From NCBI GenBank assembly GCA_028565635.1, contig JAOXYB010026857.1, positions 2,296 to 15,651 of the forward strand: a DNA stretch of 13,356 nt, read 5' to 3'. Source of the DNA: Phoronis ovalis. Its lineage: Eukaryota > Phoronida > Phoronidae. Below the pieces are notes generated by a model, which saw only the letters and a list, made by a program, of their open reading frames with translations, was not told where the DNA came from and made no database searches. Of the stretch, positions 1 to 9,500 are shown piece after piece (positions within the stretch are counted from its first letter, which is position 1; every line of letters begins with the position of its first letter). The position numbers and the translations under genes were made by a program.

Positions 1-135
1 CAGTAATTACTCAGTTATATTAATTTTGTCTTTGTTTTAAATCACTATCGTGTTTGTCCAGTAATTACTCAGTTATATTAATTTTGTCTTTGTTTTAAAT
101 CACTATCGTGTTTGTCCAGTAATTACTCAGTTATA
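1..135. repeat. 58-bp tandem repeat, 2.3 copies, open at left edge
   Basis: Two identical 58-bp units lie at 1-58 and 59-116, each starting CAGTAATTACTCAGTTATAT. A third partial copy at 117-135 matches for 19 bases before diverging. The copies show no mismatch, which suggests recent expansion or an active satellite or minisatellite. The array starts at the first base of the window, so its true length is unknown. No coding potential is visible in it. Confidence 0.95.
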
Positions 136-1300
136 CGTATTTGCATATCAGAGTTCTGAAAAGCAAGAAATCTTCTTGTCATGTACCATATGTCAGAGCT
201 AGAACAAATTGATTTTTGCTGGTATTTAGCAGGTTTTATATCTAATTGATCAGATTACAGGTTGAGATTGAGCTATAGTTCCTTTGAGATATATATATAA
301 TTTTTTGTCAAGGTTACTTTTTTATACTACATAACAAAAGTATCATTTGAAAGTTCCTAAGCCTTAGACGAATAAGTATTTTCTTGGTATTTTTACTTAA
401 GTATTTAAAACTGTTCAGGAAAGGCAAGACTTTATTGGTAGCTGGTATGTATACTCTGAAAATAAATTATTAGAATAATCAAATGAAAGTTTGCATACCA
501 AGCTTTCTTTCCTATATTCATTCATTTGATATTACTTTGAACAAGAAATTTAATTTTGTTGGTTGTTTGTATTATAATATAAATCTCTGCATGGGAAAAC
601 AAACTAATGCATATTTGATCATTAGACACCATTGTAGGCCAATTAAATACATTAGTGAATTAGTTTCTTGCAAATTTGAAACACCTTGTTGGCTGAGTAT
701 GTTACAACTTCTAAAATTTTATAATGTGAAATGCTTCTAGTAGGCTCATGCCTAATTTCGAAAGCAGATTAACATTTATATAGCACTTTTATATTGTGTG
801 ACATTAAGCCATTACAGAATGAACTAGTTTAACAGTCTATTCTAAACCAAGTGTTATTATAAATTTTACTTTCATGTACTTGTTAGGTAAATTTAAACTG
901 CCCTTGCAGTCAGTTGAGAAAATTACAAATGTTTTAGATTTTTTAAATAATAATAATATAAGTTTTGTAATGCTGCTAAACAATTCCTGTATCTGTCTAA
1001 TCAAGAAACATTTATTATAGCACTGTCTATACTTCCATTAATTAATTACAGTAGGCTGAGGTGTTCACCTGAGATCTGTACTATACAAGCCAGGTTACAA
1101 TACTTGCTACATTATAATTAACTATAATGATGGATATTATGTTTTGTCTTGTGCTGTTTATCATATAAAGAAAACTGATGTCAGAAGATGTCATGACAGT
1201 GTCGAAAGTATTGTAGTTGACTAAATTATATTATATTTGAACTTTGAATTCATGGACATAACATGACTCTTTTGTTAGGAAAACATGTATATTTGCTTTT
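136..1300. other. AT-rich non-coding stretch, no gene seen
   Basis: This stretch is AT-rich with frequent stops in all frames. The longest open frame (483-740, + strand) has no recognisable domain and a composition like translated AT-rich intergenic DNA. No tRNA, promoter motif or transposon end is recognised. It could be intergenic or part of a long 5' intron of the RASGEF1 gene downstream. Confidence 0.6.
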
Positions 1301-1310
1301 CATATACTGA

Positions 1311-1378
1311 ACATGCTTGCTTATGTAGCTTTAAGTGTATAGAGATTTATAATACACTGCATACATAAGCTACTTGTT
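1311..1378 (+). repeat. imperfect inverted repeat (hairpin-forming)
   Basis: Bases 1319-1327 (GCTTATGTA) are the reverse complement of 1362-1370. Bases 1334-1340 (AGTGTAT) are the reverse complement of 1352-1358. The arms flank an 11-base loop and an asymmetric internal loop. This is a direct observation of possible secondary structure. It could be an old inverted-repeat remnant or chance in AT-rich DNA. The internal loop and short stem make a microRNA precursor unlikely. Confidence 0.45.
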
Positions 1379-1656
1379 TGCTATGGGGAGTTGTTCTTTG
1401 ACCATTATATTGTGAAGTGCTCATACTATTACGATTAATTAGTTCATCAGTATAGGAACAGCATCAGAATGTCCGGGTCAAAATGTACTCCACAACAGTT
1501 GTATTTTTAGGAATGGTGTCTTCGTGATAACTTCCAATGCCATAGGTTACAAGCAGAATATCTCAACAAAGTACCTGGACTATAAGAAATATTAAGTTGG
1601 TGTTTTACATAATTAAACAGGATTGCTATTTTGATGTAATTGCATAATTTAGGTTT
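1379..1656. other. non-coding stretch, nothing recognised
   Basis: No domain-bearing frame, RNA gene or repeat is recognised here. A 60-codon minus-strand frame (1507-1689) has no recognisable content. Confidence 0.5.
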
Positions 1657-2037
1657 GTGCTGTTTTTGTCCTTTGCATTTAGAATTCAATATTTTAGTAA
1701 ATGGTTTTGTAAAAATTTTTTACCTCTGCTTTGCAGAAATAACCTCATTATTGTAATATATACTCCCCAATATATGATGAATATGGGATGTGCCACCCAA
1801 ATTCTTAAAAATGGGTCAATTTTTCAACAAAACTACCTAGAAATTGGTAATTTTTTCCTGATTTCATTTAAAGGTAGCCTTCCCGGGGACTTTCTGAGTG
1901 ACAAGCCTACAAATTGGTCCCTTTTGTGTCAGAAAACCCTAATTAACAAGTCAAAAATACCTAAAAAATTTGAGTTTGGGTTACACACCCCATCTAAGAA
2001 GAAAGTCTATATCCCCAGGATAAACTGTATAGTTTAA
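1657..2037 (+). other. 126-codon open frame, unrecognised, probably not a gene
   Basis: This is the longest uninterrupted frame in the upstream half. A possible splice acceptor (pyrimidine-rich tract then TTTGCAG) sits near 1735. The 3' two thirds read through with moderate use of charged residues (for example NKSKIPKKFEFGLHTPSKKK). I recognise no domain and no known family. The alternatives are a decayed transposon fragment or a chance open frame. The segment 1760-2030 is slightly less AT-rich than its surroundings, which mildly favours repeat-derived sequence over plain intergenic DNA. Confidence 0.25.
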
Positions 2038-2040
2038 TAG

Positions 2041-5000
2041 TCTTACAAACATTTGTTAGATTTTTCAACAATATAAAAACTGAAAATTAGCTTTCAAACT
2101 ACTATTAACTCATTCATGCTCATTCATACAGATGTCAAATCCAAGGACAAAGTGAAATTAACTTGTGATGTAGACTTTGTTTCCACATATTTCATATGAC
2201 AGTCAAATTTATTTGCCATAAAGAGACTACATTTAAGGTGTTGGTTTTCATATATCTTTTAACTGAGAAATAAACTGTCACAAGTGAGGTTGGTATAATA
2301 ATTCATGAATTATGTCTATAGAGAGTGAAAAGAATCAAGATTTTTGTTGTTTATATCTTCGGGCTATTGTTTTTAGCCAAAACTGTGTTGGAATTCTGTC
2401 TCATGTGTATCAATGATGAAAAACTTATTCTGCTATGTGATCACTCTCCTCCGCATTTCTGTCACATAACTTGGCACTTAGCAATTAAAACAAATCTTCA
2501 TTTATTTGGTGGTTTATTTCATACCTCAGCTAATCCAAAGATTTTCAATGGATACCACTATCTAGTTTTCTGTATGACTGCATTAGTTTTGTATTTTTGT
2601 TCATTCATTTCAACAAAAGCTGAATTCATTTTCTAAGATATAGTATGCCAGCACTGTAGTAGAAAATATAATATATGGAATTTTTTGTTATATCATTCTA
2701 TGATCTAATATCATTTTATTCTGTATTTAAGGATGACATAATAACTAGTTTAATCATAATCTGTATAAGAACACTGCATAATATCTATGTAATGTTTGTT
2801 ATATGCTAGTATCTTACTTATGCAAGACATGGCTTTAGATTAGGCAAAGATAGTGGTGTTGTGTAATTGTGCACCACTACCTAACCTGATCTCTCATTTG
2901 TTATGTTATACCAAGGTATATTGTTTCCTCTTAGCAGGTTTTCCCTTTTTCTGTGCAAGTGTATTAGTGATTGGATAGTTAAGAGTTTTGGGGGGAAGAC
3001 TGGCATTTCATATCAGAGTGAGTAACATCTTTCAGTAATATATTTCCTACACTTTTTATGTAAATACTGCTTGTGTGTGTTTTGTTATTTTACGCTTCCT
3101 TTATATAACATCAGGACATCAAATTCATTTTAAAATTAAATTTGAAATGTTGTTTATGTTCTGGTTACATCAAGACTACTACAGGGCAATGAATGTTATT
3201 TTTTGTCACTGTTCCAAGTATCAGGTTATTAACCTGCATTGTCAACAATGTTTCCCAGGAAATTGTTTTCCAGCGTAGCGATTACTACCTTTAAGAACAA
3301 GGGACTGTATTTATCAGATAGTGATGATGTTAATGACTTTTAAAACAAATTTTAGCCTGGAAAATTTATAAGATACATAGCCTATGTAGAGCTTAGGTAC
3401 TGATCACACAGCTTTGCTGCAGAGCAGCTTAGGTGACAGCAGTGTTTAATTAATATTTAAAACAAAACAAACAAATGCTAATAGACACTTAAATTAAAAT
3501 CACATTGAAAGTTTGTTGTGAATGGGGTTTTGTTGATGTCTAGCCATGTAGTACTATGTTGATGTATGGTTAAGTGTTCTGGTGAGTTTCTTACATATCA
3601 CAATTTTCAGAAAGGTGTCTTTTATGCACTGTATAGTTCAAAATTTTGTAAACGGGCCGTTGCTTTTAAGTTTCTTTGATATCTCATCTGAAGATCCAAA
3701 CATCAAGTTACCTCTGTTGCAAGTTAAGGAGAGGGTCATTACTGAATTTTAGTTTATACCTTCATCAAGATGCAACATTTTCAAATACAAAATCTGTAGG
3801 CTAATTCTTTCAGAGATTTCTTTAAACTTGTATATAGAAATCTGAATAAATTGAACAAAAGAGCAGATTACTGTAATGGAATGAGAAAATCATAACCTAT
3901 TGAGTAATTTATTGCACATAAAAACTGATGACTGTACATAAAGTGATATAAAATCATTTAGCCACACAAGATGGTTTGTAATACACAATCACAGAACAGT
4001 TTCCAAGCATAAAATTGATTTACTGATGACTTCTGATGTAATAGGTAATTGGATTGTCTGCACATTGAAGTTAATAAGAAAAGTATAAGTTTAATCAATT
4101 TTGTAGCTGTTGTAAATAACTGTTCCTAAGTTCCTGTGGATAGAAACATGTTGTTGCATCAGAATAGATACAGCTGTATGGGTAGATAACAAGGCATTTG
4201 AAATTCAAACTTTTTTTTAGAAATTAAGATTTTTGTTGGGTGCATTTGTTTATTTGCCCGTTTGATATTGAACATTATTAACTGTAATTTGTAACAGTTC
4301 AAAGTTAATGGCATATCTAATAATTTGTAATAATAAACTTTTTTTGATTTTAGCATTAAGTTTGATTGTATTTATGACATACATAAGGTGGATTATTTGG
4401 TATGATTGATTGTGAAACTGTTATCATAAGAGTGCATTAATAAATATCCACAGCAGGCCCTATGCGGGTAGAAGACTATAAATGAGATGAAATAGTTTAG
4501 TATCAATCTGTTTCTGCTAAAATCAATTTAAAAATGAATTATTATTCTGCAAGATATTTGTTGATAAACAACCTATGCTTTTTAAACCAGGTTAGACATA
4601 AAGGATATTATAAATTTATGTGATCTTAAAATATTGTTTACATTTCTTATAAGGATTCCTTTATCAGAATTATGTTTATTGCTTAGGATGAATATGACAA
4701 AAGGTATTTGATTTGCATTCCTTAAATGCTAAGATCCTTCTATCTCATACACTGGGCCATGAAGCATCATCTACTGTTATTCTGCCATTTTGCATTTGCA
4801 AAGAGGTAACTTAGGCATAAGTTTAACAAATTTTCATTCTCTTATATACAAACTAGGAAAAGCTGAAACTGAGAAACTAAGATTTATGGTTTTACCTCCT
4901 TTAAAAACATTACAAAAGTTGTAGAAAGAACAGTTCCTTAGTAGATTCAATTAGTAATAATTTTACTTTCACCCCTTTAGGTTATTCCAAATGAATCATG

Positions 5001-5600
5001 TTTTACCATATGGTTAAGAGATCCCAAGTGTTCCCACTAAAAATAGAACATTAGATGAGTCAGATAGTATTCTACTAAACATTTCTACTGTAAGTGGGCC
5101 CATAATATTGACGTCATTTGAAAAGGAAGGAATATTCTCCTAGTTAGTTTCATATATGGAGGTTTTGCTACTGGTTCAGGCAGTTCATCAAAAAAGTTTG
5201 GTTAAAAGTAGTTTCAGTATTTGAAGATACTGGAAGCCTTCCAAGATAGTTGGTTTCTTGGACTTCATATGACTAATATTTTCCCAAATTTTTTGCAGCA
5301 TAATTGGAGTTTGGACAGATTGTTTTCTATGAAACACAGTTTATTGCTTTGCATATCTTTAAATTGTGGATCAACTGAATGTTGTTCGGAGATATATCTT
5401 ACACAAACATTAACGCTTATGGGATATTTATGTAAATCATATATAGTCTGGATAGTGTGACAATAGTGTACACATGCACACGATTTCCTCATTTTGTGGT
5501 ATCATAGCGAAAGTTCATGTAGAACTACATGCTTAGGGTTACTTACCGAAAGTTACTGAAAACTCACTTGTTCTGGTGGATTAATAATAATAACTGTTTC
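2041..5600. other. 3.5-kb AT-rich non-coding stretch, no gene seen
   Basis: Open frames here (such as 2325-2636, 3075-3278 and 5221-5460 on the + strand, and 4159-4356 and 5265-5492 on the - strand) are short, overlap on opposite strands, are rich in Phe/Leu/Ile/Cys/Tyr as expected from AT-rich random DNA, and match no domain I know. Small palindromes occur near 3222-3236 (CAGGTTATTAACCTG). Most likely this is intergenic DNA or a long intron between an unseen 5' exon and the exon at 6412. Confidence 0.6.
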
Positions 5601-5639
5601 ATGGGAAAAGATACCTCTGTTGCACCAGCTATGCCTATG
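5601..5639 (+). CDS. speculative upstream first coding exon (13 codons)
   Basis: An ATG at 5601 opens a 13-codon stretch reading MGKDTSVAPAMPM that ends directly at GTTAGT, a passable donor. It would join in phase 0 to the exon at 6412, which also begins in phase 0, giving an N-terminus that continues QSIGPQMSSLV. The segment is distinctly less AT-rich than its surroundings. Against it: 13 codons are too few for a homology call, the donor (ATG/GTTAGT) is weaker than most others in this gene, and the downstream ATG at 6430 alone already gives an N-terminus of the usual family length. It is offered only because the acceptor at 6412 requires some upstream exon. Confidence 0.2.
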
Positions 5640-6411
5640 GTTAGTAGATTTTCTAATGGTCCATTTGTTTGCATAGTTTTGGATATTTCAAATAGGAAAA
5701 AATTATGTTATATAAATAACAAAATTTATGTGCATATACAGTTGTTATACCTGTGACGTTGTTGCTAGGAAATTATTTATATATTTTTGATATTAATTAC
5801 AGTGAAAATTTGCATGGATACCTTGATCTTATTCATTTTGACTTAATTTCTGGGCAAGTGTTTTTCCTTGTTTTGCTATTTGTTTACGACTTGTGTTCAA
5901 TATGCTCAAGAAAGATTACTGACAAATGTTCCACTAGAAATTTATTATACTGACTAGAATATTTTCTGCAAGGAATAACCTAAAACAGCTAAAATTTAGC
6001 AGCTGCTACTATTTATTTTAAGCTTCTGCCAATTAACAGTTACTCTGTATATTAACATGGTTATGTAAGTTTCAGTAAAGTATTTTTCACAGGTTCAGTT
6101 CTTTGTCAGCAACTAAAATAAACAAGTCTGCATCTTCAGTTGAAATCAGTTATTTGAACAGACTAATTTAATTTGCTTATTTTCTATTTATGTGAGAGGT
6201 TTTATCTTTCTATCTTGGAAACTTTCCAAGATACAAGATGGAAAGTAAAAGTCAAATAATTTATCATCTGCATGATCATGTGTACATGTGATTAATATGA
6301 GGAATTATTACGATATTGTTTCATACACAATATATGACTCTTCGAAGATTTTCATTATTTTGTTATAATTTGCATTACTATGAAACTAAGTGGGTTTTTT
6401 ATATTTTACAG
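5640..6411. other. intron or 5' flank upstream of first recognised exon
   Basis: No coding signal is recognised. An open frame at 5753-5953 is Phe/Leu/Tyr-rich without a domain. A near-perfect 23-bp palindrome lies at 6211-6233. The end of the stretch (TTTTTTATATTTTACAG, closing at 6411) is a good pyrimidine-rich splice acceptor, so at least its 3' part is intron. Confidence 0.6.
6211..6233. repeat. 23-bp palindrome
   Basis: TATCTTGGAAA (6211-6221) and TTTCCAAGATA (6223-6233) are perfect reverse complements around a single C. An overlapping alternative stem pairs 6206-6217 with 6234-6245 with one mismatch. It lies about 180 bp upstream of the first recognised RASGEF1 exon. It may be a transcription-factor site, a structured pre-mRNA element or a small foldback remnant. 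Sequence alone does not decide. Confidence 0.55.
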
Positions 6412-6507
6412 CAAAGTATTGGACCACAAATGTCCAGTTTGGTGCGTATGTTTGCTATGGGCAATGGATACATAGGCGACAATCATAACATCGGAGAGCC
6501 AACAGAT
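6412..6507 (+). CDS. RASGEF1 exon 1 of those seen (N-terminus, residues 1-26)
   Basis: The exon follows a TTTTACAG acceptor and ends at GAT/gtaagt. It is open from its first base: QSIGPQ, then the probable start MSSLVRMFAMGNGYIGD at 6430. From that Met to the conserved AGSLEALIQHLVP block the length (about 39 residues) matches the vertebrate N-terminus (about 42), which supports 6430 as the start. The start context CACAAATGT is not a strong initiation context. Because the exon begins with a splice acceptor, the bases before 6430 are either 5' UTR or a continuation from an upstream coding exon. Confidence 0.8.
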
Positions 6508-9500
6508 GTAAGTATTGAGTTATTGACAGTAAGTAAATTTACTGTATAAACATGTTATGTGTAAAGATAGGGTGGATTCATGGTTTTGGTAAAGATGCCT
6601 CACAATAAAGACAACAAAGCTGTTAAGTCTCCTGTTGCTAGCTTGAGACTCCGGCTTCTTAGCTAGTTTGCCATTGCTTTCAATAGAAAGTTGTCTCCGA
6701 ATCTCCCGCTGAAAAATTCTTCCAATTTGACAGGTGTGAGATGTTTTGTTAGTATTGTTATGAGATTTCATTTTAAGACGGACAGACACAGTAGGGGAAA
6801 GTAAAAATTTCTTTCCTTCCACAACTAAACATCAACTGGATGTGATATAAATATATGAGCAGATATAGCCAGTACTTTAATTGATACAATCTGGAAATAC
6901 TATCTATAATAATAAACAACAACAGCAAGTAGTGTACCAGTAGCAGGATGATAATGGTCATATATGGGTCAACAAGTGCAAGTGTGGTCACCAGTATTAC
7001 CATAGCAGTTGCTAGAATAGTGCACATGTGTAATTAATTATTAAAACAATTTAATAGAGAGTGGAAGTGATTAAAAGTATTGTAAACAAAATTAATAATG
7101 TGAGAGGTTAAACATTACTTGAAAATACATTCAACCCCTGCAATAAAATGGAAAAGGCTGAAAGAAAAAGCTTAAAGAATTGACTGGCTTTTGGTACTGC
7201 TGTAGCAACAACCATTGTAATATACATTATTTTACTATAAAATATCAAAATTCTTATTAAAATAAGCATACTTCTTTGTAAGACATAAATATTAATTACT
7301 ATTTCTAAATCTTAAAATATACCAATTTTTTTTGTGAAACTGTTTGTTGGAACAATTTGGCTGTTTGCCATATTTTCCATGATAAACCATTTTTTTACTT
7401 GGAAGTTAATCATTCACTGATTACTGAAATGTCAGAACATTGCTTGCTTTGAAAATAAAAGTTAGGTTTCTGTGATGCAATGATAACAACATTACTAGCA
7501 GGTGCTATTTTCCTAGATATCTTTGTTTTTGATGTAAATAGATTATTGAAAGATTTTTACTGCTACTTTATCTTAGTATGTGCTGGGAACTTAGTTTTTT
7601 CAGTAATTGACTGCATAAATTTATGTAAAAAATCAGATATATTACTCCTGTACAGCTAATTGCAATTAAAATTAGTTATTGAAGAACATTTGTTGTTTTT
7701 GTGATTTCGTAGATTGGCTAAAATAAAGCCTATTTTAAATGTATCTGAAATTATATTGAGATCAAATTTAAAAAATGCTTGTAGATATATGTACTTTCAT
7801 GCATTGGAAAAAGTGTTTTTTGCATCAACTTGCCACTTTTCACACAAAAAATGTTAATTGGTGCATTGAAATATATATACAGAGGGCTTGTGTAGCATAC
7901 CACTACTGATTGCTTGCTTTTTCAGGCCTTACTTTACCAAGATGGACATTTGATGGCTGGATCATTGGAAGCTCTCATACAGCATTTGGTACCAACACCA
8001 GATTATTATCCTGATGTAAGTTTGAACTAAGTCTATAAAGCTGGAAGCTCCAATAACATATCACTCTTCTGCTATTAAAAGTGATTTATCATTATAGTAG
8101 TATAGTAGCCATGTTACCAAAGAACAATCCGGAATTCTAAAATGGGTGGACATTTTAAAATTTATTGTCTGGATGTTGAAGGTATACTCAAGAATAATGA
8201 AATGTTTAAAATATATCATGCTTAAACTGCACGAAATACTGGACCCCTGAATCACTAATAGAAAACATGAGTTTTTAAAATTTGTTTCTTATCAAATGGT
8301 TTTTAAATATCACATAAAACAAAAATCTTGTATGTAATTGGTAATGTGTAATTAATTATTTTTACAGAGAACATATAACTTTGCATTCCTATTAAATTCC
8401 CGTCTGTTCATCAAACCACATCAGTTACTCAGTGAGGTGTGTCAATTGTGTATCTTCCAACAGAACCTTAGCCATGACAATATTGACAAGGTTTCCCTTG
8501 GCAAGTTTGGGCCATATATGCTACAATTACTCAGGTAAGCTTGTATCTTGGTTGAAGCATAAGAAATTCCATGTGTGTTTTACTACAGTAAAAATTTTAT
8601 TCCACATTTATTTGTAACATGATATCAAAGTCAATGGATATTTCTATTTTCGTAATGTCCTTGACTAAGACTGATTAGTAATTATATTGATTGGGAGAAT
8701 ATTTAAATTTGGAATTGTCTTATCCTGATTGAACATGTTTTATAGCGAGTGGACAGAACTGTTACCTTACGACTTCCGAGACGAGAGAATGATGAAACAT
8801 TTAAAAGATATTACGCAGAGAATAGTCAAACTTTATCCAGACATACGGAAAGATGTGGGTTTACTGATGCACAATCTGGTCACAAAAGTAAGTATGACTC
8901 ATACACCAACTGATGATTATTACTGTATTTCTGAAAATTAAACATAGAAGAGGTGACATTCATATAGCTTTTCCTTATCATTCCGTAGAAATAAGGTATT
9001 ATGTTTGAGTTTATATGTATGCAATTAGTGAAAATCAGTCAAAAGAAAAAGTAGTCATATCTTTTAAATTAAAAGTAATATTACTATATTAAGTTAATAT
9101 TTAGGAATATCCATCAACTATGTTCTGTACTCCTTTCTAGTTATCTGGTCTTCAAAAATATGAAGAGCTTCTAGCAAGAATAAATAATGAAGCTGCTCAA
9201 AGGCTGCTGAATGTAGTACCAACAGTAAGTAATAGTAATTTACAATCCATGTCTAAAGACAGAAATAACAAGTTTTGAATGTTATCTCTCTGGTAGTCTA
9301 AGATAGAAAAGTATTTCATTTTTTGTTTTTAAAATAAAACTGACTCTTTTTTTGTCTTGGTTTCACATCAAAACCCAAAAACTGTAAACTGCTGATTATC
9401 TTTGTATACTTTAGTCTTTGTAATTAAAAGGCTTCTCTACTGCAGCTTGCTGAGGCTTCTCTACTGCAGCTTGCTGAGGCTAGTTTATAAGTAACAAGTT

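Noticed and set aside
1-135. Tandem repeat as a CRISPR array
   Set aside because: The whole 58-bp unit repeats without variable spacers, and the host is a eukaryote with spliced genes.
483-740. 85-codon + strand open frame as a gene
   Set aside because: No domain, composition typical of translated AT-rich DNA, and no supporting splice or start context.
1046-1055. TTACAGTAGG, identical to the first bases of the MITE at 10475, as a second copy end
   Set aside because: Similarity stops after ten bases and no matching inverted end is found nearby. It is compatible with chance.
2325-2636. 103-codon hydrophobic frame as a small membrane protein
   Set aside because: The Phe/Leu/Ile/Cys richness follows from base composition. 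There is no family resemblance and no clear transcription signals.
8432-8617. 61-codon frame across exon 3
   Set aside because: It is an alternative frame of the RASGEF1 exon 3. The conserved reading is in the frame beginning RTYNFAFLL at 8368.
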